Below, piece by piece: positions 26,891 to 35,442 of a DNA stretch of 64,000 nucleotides; position 1 is the stretch's first letter; every line of letters begins with the position of its first letter. Under the pieces are notes generated by a model. The model searched no databases, had not been told where the DNA came from, and saw only the letters and a list, made by a program, of their open reading frames with translations. Origin of the DNA: Saccharibacillus kuerlensis DSM 22868 (GTDB lineage Bacteria > Bacillota > Bacilli > Paenibacillales > Paenibacillaceae); the NCBI RefSeq assembly GCF_000378145.1, contig NZ_KB899285.1, positions 93,406-157,405 of the forward strand, in the 5' to 3' direction. The position numbers were made by a program, and so were the translations under genes.

Positions 26891-27228
26891 TTAAACGATT
26901 CCTCCTTGTTTCGGCCAGTCTGTCGGGCGTGTCTTCATTGGTATTAGCTTGATTTAAATTTTAAAAAACACGCACCTGCTCAAGCCTTTATCTGACTTAT
27001 TATGAGGGAGAAATTCTCTTAAAGCAATGTCGTCACATAACAAGATCTGTAAGGGTTTGTTCGGAAAATGTAAAAAAATATACTCATAAAAGCGTTTTAT
27101 GTAAAATCTATTTACTTTAGCTTGCTTGTTTATATATGATTGAGGAGAATTGAAGCTTTTTGTTCGTGTTTAGGAAGAGTCGAAATGCCAAGAAAACTAT
27201 TAATTTGTTTAAGGGGGCAACAAATTTT
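26891..27228. other. Divergent intergenic region between patB-like and nucleotidase genes
   Basis: About 340 strongly AT-rich bases. It should contain two promoters; a TATGAT box near 27136 in an AT-rich context is possible for the + gene but lacks a good partner. No RNA motif recognised. Confidence 0.35.
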
Positions 27229-29379
27229 ATGAAGCGAAGCAAAGCGAAAAAAAATATCCGTGTCGTACTTGCGGCAGCGGTACTCGTATCGAGCTTATCG
27301 CCAATGCTGGGCAGCCGGTCCGCTCAAGCGGCGGAAACGGCAGCATCAAATGGATTCGAACTGCGCATTTTACATACGAACGATACACACGCTCATCTGG
27401 ATAACGTCGCTCGGCGCGTAACCGCGATCAACACGGAGCGCAATGATCACACACTGCTGCTGGATGCAGGGGACGTATTCTCGGGTACCCTGTATTTCAA
27501 TCAGTACGGCGGTCTTGCCGATCTGTACTTCATGAACCAGCTCAAATATGATGCGATGGTGTTTGGTAACCACGAATTTGACAAGGGACCGGCCGGACTG
27601 GCACCGTTCATCAAGGATGCGAAATTCCCCTTCGTAAGTTCCAATATCGATTTCTCCGCGGATAAAGATCTGTCGGGCTTTGCGAGCACGACAATCGGCG
27701 AACCGGCGGCAGACGGTAAGATCTATCCTGCAATTATTAAAGAAATCAACGGCGAAAAGGTCGGCATCATTGGCCTGACGACCAGCGATACGATTGCGCT
27801 GTCTTCTCCGGGTGATACCATCCAGTTCAAAGATGCTGTTGAAAGTGCGCAGAAGACGGTTGATCAGCTGACAGCCAAAGGCGTGAACAAGATTATTGCA
27901 TTGACCCACCTTGGGTACTCCGAAGATATGGAGCTGGCAAAGGGAGTCAAAGGCATCGATATTATTGTTGGCGGACACTCGCATACGAAGCTCGATGAGC
28001 CTACTGTTTATGACGGTGGAGACGCTCCTGTCGTAATCGTGCAGACCGGCGAATATGACAAAAATCTTGGCAAGCTGGACGCAAAGTTCGATGACGAAGG
28101 CGTACTGACCGAATGGAAAGGTCAACTGATCAGCCTGGATGCCCAAAATGAAGATGAATCTTATGTTATTAAAAGCGACGAAGCTTCGGCGGCCAAGCTG
28201 AAAGAATACTCGGCGAAGCTTGAAGAGCTGAAAACGACAGTCATCGGCAAAACCAGCGTTGCTCTGGACGGAGAGCGCAACAGCATCCGCAAGATGGAAA
28301 CGAATCTGGGTAATCTCATAGCCGATGGTATGCGTGCAAAAGTCGAAAGTATTGTCGAGCTCGGCGATGCCAAAGACTATATCACGATCCAGAATGCAGG
28401 CGGTATTCGTGCATCGATCCCTGCCGGCGATATTACGCTTGGCCATCTGCTGACCACAATGCCTTACGGTAATAACCTGAGCGCATTGAAAATGACCGGT
28501 GAGGAGATTAAGGCTGCACTGGAAAATGGCGTCAGCGGTGTGGAAACAGGCGAAGGCCGCTTCCCGCAGGTATCCGGTATGAAGTTCACTTATGACTCCA
28601 CCCGTCCGGGCGAGCAAATCGACTCCGTAACCGGAAATGTTACGCAGGAAGGCTCGCGCGTTACCGATATCCAGATTCTCGGCGAGAACGGCACCTACAC
28701 ACCGATCGATCCGAACGCTTACTACATCGTGGCGACCAACTCGTACATCGCGGCAGGCGGCGACTTCTACCGTTCGATGGAAGCAGCCAAGGAAGACGGA
28801 CGCTTCTACGAGCTTAATCTGGTCGACTATGAAGTGTTCCGCGAACACCTCGATAGTCTCGGAACCGTGACGCTGAAAACGGAAGGTCGCATTACCGATG
28901 CTCCGGGTTCGGCCGACGAAGCCCCTGCAGGAGAGATGCCTTCGGCATCTGTGTTCTCGGATATCGCGGGTAATGCCAATGCAGCTGCAATCGAAGCGGC
29001 TCACGCTGCCGGATTCGTAAATGGATACGCGAACGGTACGTTCCGTCCGGCAGCGAGCGTGACTCGTGCCGAATTCGTAACGATGCTCGGTCGTGCGGTT
29101 GGCGCCGAAGGCGACGCTTCGCAGCACAGCTATACCGATAGTGTCCCGGCTTGGGCAGCATCTTACATTTCCGGTCTGGAAGCGCAGGATCTTCTCGGCA
29201 GCTTCAAGAACGAAGTCTTCAATTCACAGCAGGCTGTAACAAATGCCGAAGCGATCGAATTGATTGCATTGGCTGCAAAAGTAGAGCCGTCGACGATCCA
29301 GACAAGCGGCACAGCCCAAGCGCAGATCAAACGCGGTGAACTAGTCAGCCTGATCGTGAAACATCTGATTCAGGGCTGA
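27229..29379 (+). CDS. S-layer-anchored 5'-nucleotidase (UshA-like metallophosphatase)
   Basis: A 716-residue secreted enzyme. A signal peptide (residues 1-32, ending near SAQAAE) is followed by a calcineurin-type metallophosphatase domain (about 42-290; LHTNDTHAHLDN, DAGDVFSG, FGNHEFDKG, GGHSHTKLDEP). A 5'-nucleotidase C-terminal domain follows (about 340-520; QNAGGIRASI, NNLSALKMTG), then SLH motifs from about 580 (VNGYANGTFRPAASVTRAEF). It would strip phosphate from extracellular nucleotides at the cell wall. The start at 27229 follows AAGGGGG; upstream frame is AT-rich non-coding. The SLH tail is a paralogue of the small SLH protein at 30910. Confidence 0.92.
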   Translation: MKRSKAKKNIRVVLAAAVLVSSLSPMLGSRSAQAAETAASNGFELRILHTNDTHAHLDNVARRVTAINTERNDHTLLLDAGDVFSGTLYFNQYGGLADLYFMNQLKYDAMVFGNHEFDKGPAGLAPFIKDAKFPFVSSNIDFSADKDLSGFASTTIGEPAADGKIYPAIIKEINGEKVGIIGLTTSDTIALSSPGDTIQFKDAVESAQKTVDQLTAKGVNKIIALTHLGYSEDMELAKGVKGIDIIVGGHSHTKLDEPTVYDGGDAPVVIVQTGEYDKNLGKLDAKFDDEGVLTEWKGQLISLDAQNEDESYVIKSDEASAAKLKEYSAKLEELKTTVIGKTSVALDGERNSIRKMETNLGNLIADGMRAKVESIVELGDAKDYITIQNAGGIRASIPAGDITLGHLLTTMPYGNNLSALKMTGEEIKAALENGVSGVETGEGRFPQVSGMKFTYDSTRPGEQIDSVTGNVTQEGSRVTDIQILGENGTYTPIDPNAYYIVATNSYIAAGGDFYRSMEAAKEDGRFYELNLVDYEVFREHLDSLGTVTLKTEGRITDAPGSADEAPAGEMPSASVFSDIAGNANAAAIEAAHAAGFVNGYANGTFRPAASVTRAEFVTMLGRAVGAEGDASQHSYTDSVPAWAASYISGLEAQDLLGSFKNEVFNSQQAVTNAEAIELIALAAKVEPSTIQTSGTAQAQIKRGELVSLIVKHLIQG

Positions 29380-29434
29380 TCGGACTCTTAAGCAGCGATA
29401 GAATAGAACGTAACGCTAGTCAAGCATGTTGTTC

Positions 29435-29473
29435 AAACGATCTGCCTCCATTGAGGAGGCAGATCGTTTTTTT
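29435..29473 (+). terminator. Terminator after the 5'-nucleotidase gene
   Basis: Fifteen-base arms (29435-29449 and 29455-29469) with a five-base loop and seven T: a very strong intrinsic terminator. Confidence 0.93.
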
Positions 29474-29588
29474 GTAGGAACCGCGGCAGTGGCAATACGA
29501 GTCTCATTTTGCATCGTCGCAGGATTTTTTGTAAGGTATACAGAGGGAGTAGGAAAAGATGGAAAATGAAAAGGAGGAGAATTCATTC

Positions 29589-30539
29589 ATGCATAAATCG
29601 AACCACAAGAGCTCTCGTAAACGTATTTTGATTCTGGCTGCAGCCGCTCTGCTCGCTGCACCAGCCTTAAGCCTACCTAACGCCAGTGCGGCGCCTGCCC
29701 TTTCCGCTTCGACGGATTCGTCTTCTTCGAGCGCTCCTGCGACCCAGCCTCTGCCGGAACCTGCGGACTGGACTGTCCCGGAACCTACCGACTGGACGGT
29801 TCCGGAGCCCACGGACTGGACGGTCCCAGAACCTACAGATTGGACACTCCCGGAACCTTCTGCTCCAGCAGTAGACGCAGCGGAAACAGTCGTGCCGCCG
29901 GCAGCAGACCCAGCGCCTGCGTCACCTAAACCCGCAGCCTCGTCTCCGGGAACTCCAGCGGTCAAGGAGCCTTTCTACGATATCGCCAAAGATCCGAACC
30001 GCGAGGCGATCATGATGCTTTATAATGAAGGAATCGTCAAAGCGGCCAAAGACCGCAAGTTCCGTCCCAAAGCGGAAATTGGACGAGCTGACTTCAGTGT
30101 CATTCTCGGCCGCGCCATGAATGCAAAAGGAAGCATCTTCGATGTGTATTTCAAAGATCCGATTCCGGATTGGGCTATTCGGTACGTTGGCGGCCTGTCG
30201 GCTGCCGGAATTTACGGCGGTTATCTAGAGGGTATTAATTTTGGATCGAAACAGCCGGTTACACGAGCAGAGGCAGTCGCAATGGTTGCTCGTGCCGCCC
30301 ATTTGGAATCGCAGCCTCTTCCGGAAGGACTTGGCGGAGTCGGCAATATTCCACTCTGGGCGCTCGACGATGTAGGAGCCGCTTATGCGGCCGGCCTGAT
30401 TGAAGTAACGAGCACAGGAACGCTGAATCCGAACAAGAAAGTAACACGCAGCGAGATGGCAGCCATGATCGCGCCGCTCGTTGAGGCTCAAGCCTTTATG
30501 ACTCCGTTTACCCTGGAAGAGGATATTACACTGCCTTAA
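29589..30539 (+). CDS. SLH-domain surface protein with PEPTDWTV repeats
   Basis: A 316-residue secreted protein of unknown function. Residues 1-35 are a signal peptide (ends near NASAAP). Residues about 54-92 contain four tandem copies of an eight-residue unit (E-P-x-D-W-T-V-P; 24-base repeats at about 29753-29854), in a Pro/Ala/Ser-rich linker. The rest holds three SLH motifs (IVKAAKDRKFRPKAEIGRAD, an IYGGYLEG block with PVTRAEAVAM, and GTLNPNKKVTRSEMAAM). It has no catalytic domain and could be a wall-binding spacer or accessory S-layer protein. The ATG at 29589 has AAGGAGGAG upstream. Confidence 0.82.
   Translation: MHKSNHKSSRKRILILAAAALLAAPALSLPNASAAPALSASTDSSSSSAPATQPLPEPADWTVPEPTDWTVPEPTDWTVPEPTDWTLPEPSAPAVDAAETVVPPAADPAPASPKPAASSPGTPAVKEPFYDIAKDPNREAIMMLYNEGIVKAAKDRKFRPKAEIGRADFSVILGRAMNAKGSIFDVYFKDPIPDWAIRYVGGLSAAGIYGGYLEGINFGSKQPVTRAEAVAMVARAAHLESQPLPEGLGGVGNIPLWALDDVGAAYAAGLIEVTSTGTLNPNKKVTRSEMAAMIAPLVEAQAFMTPFTLEEDITLP
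29753..29854 (+). repeat. Tandem 24-bp coding repeats (PEPTDWTV)
   Basis: Four near-identical in-frame 24-base units inside the SLH gene, differing mostly at silent positions. They encode a Pro/Trp-rich linker and could vary in copy number by slippage. Confidence 0.75.
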
Positions 30540-30909
30540 GTATTCTAGAATATGTTTGTTAGCGAATAAATTTGATAGCTCGGCAGCATGTATGATCGCA
30601 TGAGCAGTCCAAAAACGCTATCTCCTCCGGGAGACAATAAGGCTGTCGAGAAAGTCTCGACAGCCTTTCTTTATGTTTTATTAGTTAAAAGGCTTCGGCA
30701 GATGTTCCTTAATCTGGTTCTGGAGGGAAACAGAGTATTATTTGCATATGGTAAAGCGGGTCGGTATTTTGTGAAGAAGTTTTATTTTAATAGCACTGGT
30801 TAAGTAGGAGAAGATAGCTTTTAATCGTTTTTGTTCCTGTTTTGATTCGATTGGTTTATTGAAGCGGTTAAGAAGTTGTCCAATATTTTTATACAGGAGG
30901 TAATAAAGA
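30540..30909 (+). other. Intergenic region between two SLH genes
   Basis: About 370 bases. It contains a hairpin terminator at 30641-30672 and then an AT-rich stretch that should hold the promoter of the 30910 gene. A 71-codon frame (30588-30803) runs through the terminator and has no ribosome binding site, so I do not call it. Confidence 0.5.
30641..30672 (+). terminator. Terminator whose arms equal the mobile-element terminus
   Basis: Perfect 11-base stem GGCTGTCGAGA / TCTCGACAGCC with an AAG loop and a T-rich tail. The 16-base left side GGCTGTCGAGAAAGTC is identical to the end of mobile-element copy B, so it may be a collapsed element end. Confidence 0.8.
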
Positions 30910-31512
30910 ATGAAACTATTCAATTCGAAAAAGAGCATTCGTACCTCACTGGCGGCTGCAGTTCTTGTAGCAGGTCTGACACCGGCATGGGGTGGATCTT
31001 CCGTACAGGCGGCTGAAAATAGTGACGGTATTTCCAGCGTACTTAATTCTGATCAAGCAGAGACGATTCCACCGGGTGCTACAGCTTTCACAGATGTCGA
31101 GGGTAACGAGAACCAAGAGGAGATTGAAGCCGCATTCGAGGCTGGTCTCATCAAAGGCTATAGCGATGGCACATTCCGTCCATCTGCAAGCTTGACTCGC
31201 GCCGAGTTCGTGACTCTGCTCGGACGTGCACTGGATGTTGAAGGCGATCCTTCGCAGCATCCATATAACGATAAGGTGCCGATGTGGGCAGCGCCTTATG
31301 TAGCGGGACTTGAACAGCGGAATCTGCTCGGCAGCTTTGCAGATGACGAAATGTTCCATCCGAATCAGGAAGTGACGAATCAGGAAGCGGTCGAATTAAT
31401 TGCACTGGCAGCGGATGTGAATGTGTGGATAGTCGGAACACCGGGCACCGCGTCTGATCCAATTACACGCGGTGAACTGACCGCTCTGATGGTCGAGCAT
31501 TTGTTGCGCTAA
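30910..31512 (+). CDS. Small secreted SLH-domain protein
   Basis: A 200-residue protein made of a signal peptide (residues 1-35, ending near SVQAAE) and SLH motifs only (IKGYSDGTFRPSASLTRAEF, then a degenerate unit around NQEVTNQEAVEL and an ITRGEL remnant). The same order and spacing, including SQHxYxDxVPxWAAxYxxGLE and LLGSF, occur in the C-terminus of the nucleotidase at 27229. The signal peptides also resemble each other. It looks like a copy of that gene reduced to leader plus anchor. AGGAGG precedes the ATG. Possible role: S-layer component or competitor for wall sites (inference). Confidence 0.82.
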   Translation: MKLFNSKKSIRTSLAAAVLVAGLTPAWGGSSVQAAENSDGISSVLNSDQAETIPPGATAFTDVEGNENQEEIEAAFEAGLIKGYSDGTFRPSASLTRAEFVTLLGRALDVEGDPSQHPYNDKVPMWAAPYVAGLEQRNLLGSFADDEMFHPNQEVTNQEAVELIALAADVNVWIVGTPGTASDPITRGELTALMVEHLLR

Positions 31513-31566
31513 GCAAGTCCGTTTGTTTGGATAACAAGCAGAGTTCACGCTCGAATCTTAATTAGG

Positions 31567-31598
31567 AAGTCCGTCTCTTTCGAGAGACGGACTTTTTT
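31567..31598 (+). terminator. Terminator after the small SLH gene
   Basis: Twelve-base perfect arms AAGTCCGTCTCT / AGAGACGGACTT with a TTCG loop and a T-run. Confidence 0.92.
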
Positions 31599-31709
31599 GT
31601 ATGGCTTGCATAGCTTTTTTCGAAAAGGTTTTATATAATCATATTCATAAAGTAAAGCGGTTACAAAACGAGTGAACATCAGCAAAATCCAAAGGGGGCA
31701 GAACAGAAA

Positions 31710-34082
31710 ATGACGTATAAAGACGCATCGAAACCGGCAGTAGATCGTGTGAGTGACCTGCTTGAACAAATGACGCTGGAAGAAAAAATCGCTCAGCTTA
31801 CTTCGGCACGGACCGGAAGCATGATCTCAGACGTGGAGAATTTTTTGTTCTCTGCGCAGCTGACACGCCAAAATGTTCCTCACGGCTGCGGCTATATTGG
31901 ACGGATCGGCGGCGCGACGGATCTGCTCCCGGCGGAAATGGCGCGTGCCATGAACACGATTCAAAGGCATTTCGTCGAAGAGACGCGTCTCGGTATTCCG
32001 GTCCTGTTCATGACCGAAGCGACGTCGGGTGTACTCAGCCGGAATCATACGCTGTTTCCGCAAAATATCGGTGCCGGCGCTATGTTCGATGAAGAACCGA
32101 TACGCCGGATGGCTGATGCCATGCGCCGCGAGATGATCGCCACCGGCGAACGTTGGGCGCTCGGTCCGGTCGTCGACGTGATTCGCGATCACCGCTACGG
32201 CCGTTACGAGGAGTCATTCGGCGAAGATGTCTATCTGGTCAGCCAATACGGCTCGGCTTATGTACAGGGACTGCAGTCGAATGACCTAACGCAGGGAATT
32301 ATCGCGACGCTCAAACATTTCGTAGCCCAGGGAATCAGCGACGGAGGACGCAACTGCGGGCCGGTACATATTACAGACCGCGAGCTGCTGGACGGCTACG
32401 CCGTTCCGTTTGAAGCGGCGATTCGCGATGCGGGTGCGCTGTCGATCATGGCGGCCTATCATGAGATTGACCAGATCCCGGTGCACGCATCTTCTCACAT
32501 CCTGCGGAATCTTCTTCAGGACAAATTGGGTTTTGAAGGACTCACCGTCTCCGACGGCAACGGAATTCAGCTGATTCAGTCGTTCCAGGAATACTGCGAG
32601 ACCCAAGAAGAAGCGGTGAAGCTGGCGTTGGAAGCGGGCATCGAGTGCGAGCTGGACTTCATGTTCGAGAAATATTTGAAAGGGCTTGTGGAAAAAGGAG
32701 AAGTGAAAATCGAACTCGTCGATTCGGCTGTACGTAAAGTGCTGGATCTGAAGTTCCGTCTTGGCTTGTTCGACAACCCTTACGTGGACGAAGCGGTCGT
32801 AGACTCATCGGTCTGCACGCCGGATATGGTGGAATTGTCGAAAGAGATGGCGCTGCGCAGCATGACGCTGCTGAAGAACGAAGACGGCATTTTGCCTCTG
32901 AATCCTTCTTACAAAAAGGTGGCCGTAATCGGACCGCTCGCTCATGTGAAGGAATTCGGCTACAGCGACTATTCTTACCCGGCCCATATCGAAGATATGT
33001 ATTATCACTCAGAAGGGCTGACGGAAGAAGAAGTGCTGGCACGGACACTCTTTTTCAAGAAAAAGGATACCCGCTATGAAGACCTGTATCATCAGAATAT
33101 GCCGACTGTTTACGAAGCTTTGAAAAATGCGCTTCCAGAGGTGGAAGTCGTCTATGCGGCGGGGATCAAGGATACGACCGATTATAACGGCGACGCGGAC
33201 TTTTACCAGATTGAATCCGCGGTTGAACAGGCGGTAGACGCCGACGTGATTATCGCCGTATGCGGCGATACGAGCGGTATGGGACGTGAGAACGACAGCG
33301 GTGAATCGACGGACCGTGTAGAAATCTGTCTTTCCCATGAACAGAAGAGACTGCTGCGGGCCTTAAAAGAAACCGGCCGTCCGGTCGTGCTGGTCTTGTG
33401 CAACGCCCGTCCGCTGGAACTGCTGGAGGAAAGTCAATCGATGAACGCAATCCTCGAAGCCTGGAAGCCGGGCATGAAGGGGGCGGAGGCGATCGCGGAA
33501 ACGTTGACCGGCGTCTACAACCCGGGCGGCAAGCTTTCTGTTACGCTTCCTAAAGCACTTGGACAGCTGCCGGTACACTACTCGCAGCTCGCGACCGGGC
33601 ATAAGCAGTTCTGGCGCGGCAAATATTTGGAGATGGACTTGGCGCCGCTGTATCCGTTCGGCTACGGGTTGAGCTACACAATTTTTGAAGCGGAGAATGT
33701 GCAGTTTGAGCAGACGGTGGACGGCATCGCGGTCACGGCAGACATAACGAATACGGGAGAGCGCGAAGGCGATCAGGTCGTGCAGATTTATGTGCGGAAA
33801 AAGTACGCCAGCGTGCTTCAACCGGAGCGCGAGTTGAAGGCCTATAAACGTGTGAGCATCCCGGCGGGAGGCCGCGTCGCGCTGCAATTCGACATTGCCT
33901 ATGATTCGCTCGGCTACCATGACCGCGACATGCAGCTGGTGCTGGAGAATGTTCAGCTCGACGTTATGCTCGGATTTTCGTCGCAGGATATTCGGGCGGA
34001 AGAAATGTTTAAGCTGGACTTTGAGGATGGTAAAAGGGAGATTGCGCGGAGAGTGTTCAGGAATGGAGCAGTCATCAAATAA
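31710..34082 (+). CDS. Glycoside hydrolase family 3 (beta-glucosidase/xylosidase type)
   Basis: A 790-residue GH3 enzyme with no signal peptide, so probably cytoplasmic. The N-terminal TIM barrel carries RYGRYEESFGEDVYL, KHFVAQG and the nucleophile Asp in GLTVSDGNGI (here followed by Gly-Asn rather than the common Trp). A middle alpha/beta sandwich follows, with SMTLLKNEDGILPL and SGESTDR. A C-terminal fibronectin-III-like domain begins near 680 (VTADITNTGEREGDQVVQIYV). It would hydrolyse beta-linked gluco-, xylo- or related oligosaccharides; specificity is not readable. AAAGGGGG lies upstream of the ATG. No transporter is adjacent. Confidence 0.9.
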   Translation: MTYKDASKPAVDRVSDLLEQMTLEEKIAQLTSARTGSMISDVENFLFSAQLTRQNVPHGCGYIGRIGGATDLLPAEMARAMNTIQRHFVEETRLGIPVLFMTEATSGVLSRNHTLFPQNIGAGAMFDEEPIRRMADAMRREMIATGERWALGPVVDVIRDHRYGRYEESFGEDVYLVSQYGSAYVQGLQSNDLTQGIIATLKHFVAQGISDGGRNCGPVHITDRELLDGYAVPFEAAIRDAGALSIMAAYHEIDQIPVHASSHILRNLLQDKLGFEGLTVSDGNGIQLIQSFQEYCETQEEAVKLALEAGIECELDFMFEKYLKGLVEKGEVKIELVDSAVRKVLDLKFRLGLFDNPYVDEAVVDSSVCTPDMVELSKEMALRSMTLLKNEDGILPLNPSYKKVAVIGPLAHVKEFGYSDYSYPAHIEDMYYHSEGLTEEEVLARTLFFKKKDTRYEDLYHQNMPTVYEALKNALPEVEVVYAAGIKDTTDYNGDADFYQIESAVEQAVDADVIIAVCGDTSGMGRENDSGESTDRVEICLSHEQKRLLRALKETGRPVVLVLCNARPLELLEESQSMNAILEAWKPGMKGAEAIAETLTGVYNPGGKLSVTLPKALGQLPVHYSQLATGHKQFWRGKYLEMDLAPLYPFGYGLSYTIFEAENVQFEQTVDGIAVTADITNTGEREGDQVVQIYVRKKYASVLQPERELKAYKRVSIPAGGRVALQFDIAYDSLGYHDRDMQLVLENVQLDVMLGFSSQDIRAEEMFKLDFEDGKREIARRVFRNGAVIK

Positions 34083-34175
34083 ACGAGAGCAAAAAATCAA
34101 CAAGAATAAATGAACGAAAACTGAATCGAAAAACAAGTCGAAAAACAAGTGGAGAAATGAATAAAAATAGAAAGA

Positions 34176-34206
34176 AGACGCCCTTATCGAGAGATAAGCG
34201 GCGTCT
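34176..34206. terminator. Hairpin between convergent GH3 and SDR genes
   Basis: Arms AGACGCC + CTTATC and GATAAG + GGCGTCT around a GAGA loop with one bulged C. The minus-strand tail is T-rich, the plus-strand tail less so; it may serve both genes. Confidence 0.7.
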
Positions 34207-34279
34207 ATTCTCTTCGTAGAACCGATAGGATTGGATTGTAGTTGATCGATCGCAGTAACCAGCTGGCCGAAATCAAAAG

Positions 34280-35080
34280 TTAGCCGACAAACAGCGATTC
34301 TGCTCCATCAATATGAATGACCGCGCCGCTGATATGATCCGACTCCTCGGAAGAAAGGAACAGGACCAGGTTGGCAACCTGCTCCGGTTTGCCATTGCCT
34401 TCCGGAAGCGGAACGGTGCCTTCCGGGTACTCGACCGGTTTTGTTTTCATGGTTTCCGCTTCTGGTTCTTTCTCTTCGCTGCTAAAAATGTTCGTGTCGA
34501 TCGTACCCGGAGCGACGACATTAACACGAATATTCGATGGTGCCAGTTCGAACGCGGCCATCTGACCGAACGCAGCGATCGACGCTTTGGATGTGCTGTA
34601 GGCGGAGAAGCCTTTTTGTGAAAACACGCGGGTTCCGCTGAGCGAGCTGGTCAGAACGATGCTGCCTTTGCCGTTTTCTTTTAGATACGGAATCGCGTAT
34701 TTGACACTGGTAAACGTTCCTTTGACGTTGTTCGTAATCGTCTCGTCCCATTCGTCGTCTTCGATCGATTCGATCGGACCGACAACGCCGAGGATGCCTG
34801 CATTGGCAAACAAAGTGTCGATTTTACCGTAGGTAGAGACGACCTGTTCCAGCGCTTCGCGATATTGGGCGGGAGCGGAAATATCGACGGTCAGCGCCAA
34901 GGCTTGGCCTCCGGCGGCTTCGATCTCAGCGCGGACGCTCTCGACAAACTGTGAATCGCGATCGATCAGGGCGACTGATGCACCTTCTTCGGCCAAACGC
35001 ATGGCGGCAGCGCGTCCGATTCCGGCGCCAGCACCGGTAACGACCGATACTTTTCCTTGCATTCTTGGAGAGTTGGACAT
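34280..35080 (-). CDS. Short-chain dehydrogenase/reductase
   Basis: A 266-residue NAD(P)-dependent oxidoreductase. The cofactor motif TGAGAGIG lies near residue 17, the structural NAG in LFANAGILG, catalytic Ser in VLTSSLSG and the YxxxK pair in YSTSKAS; a VAPGTIDTNIF loop follows. An acidic insert (SSEEKEPEAETMKTK) sits in the substrate loop. The start at 35080 has GAAGGAG upstream; a GTG three codons earlier is less likely. Substrate unknown, alone on its transcript. Confidence 0.87.
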   Translation of the reverse strand: MSNSPRMQGKVSVVTGAGAGIGRAAAMRLAEEGASVALIDRDSQFVESVRAEIEAAGGQALALTVDISAPAQYREALEQVVSTYGKIDTLFANAGILGVVGPIESIEDDEWDETITNNVKGTFTSVKYAIPYLKENGKGSIVLTSSLSGTRVFSQKGFSAYSTSKASIAAFGQMAAFELAPSNIRVNVVAPGTIDTNIFSSEEKEPEAETMKTKPVEYPEGTVPLPEGNGKPEQVANLVLFLSSEESDHISGAVIHIDGAESLFVG

Positions 35081-35442
35081 GGTAGACACTCCTTCGATTG
35101 AGTTTGAGTATAGTTACCCGTTCAATAAAGGGCAAATCATGTTCAAGTGGAAGGATGTGGGAAGAGGCTGGGAGTAGGCAAAATTTTAGTAATGGCTCTT
35201 AGAGGAAGTTATTCTGTGCAAATGAAGGGTAAATAAATTTTAACATAGGGTAAGGAGACACGCAGTTGTTTGCAAAAAGGTTAACGATTGAATGATATCT
35301 ATTGTCAGGCCAATGTCAGGGAATATACAGTATACTGGGAATATTGCTTGCTCAGGTCGTTTTTATACATTTTCTAGTTGGTTATTATGCTGCTGCCGTT
35401 TGTTTATTTGCCACTACTGCCTTACGGTTCGGAGGAATGATC
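35081..35442. other. Divergent intergenic region before the ABC exporter pair
   Basis: About 360 bases. A TATACT box near 35331 lies inside a short palindrome, but I find no properly spaced -35. The exporter frame is open upstream of 35443 but has no ribosome binding site there. No RNA motif recognised. Confidence 0.35.

Noticed and set aside
27370..29127. A 585-codon open frame on the minus strand, antisense to the nucleotidase gene
   Set aside because: It lies fully inside a well-supported gene, has no ribosome binding site and its translation has no recognisable domains; it is a by-product of codon usage.
30588..30803. A 71-codon frame between SLH genes
   Set aside because: It runs through a perfect terminator hairpin and has no ribosome binding site.
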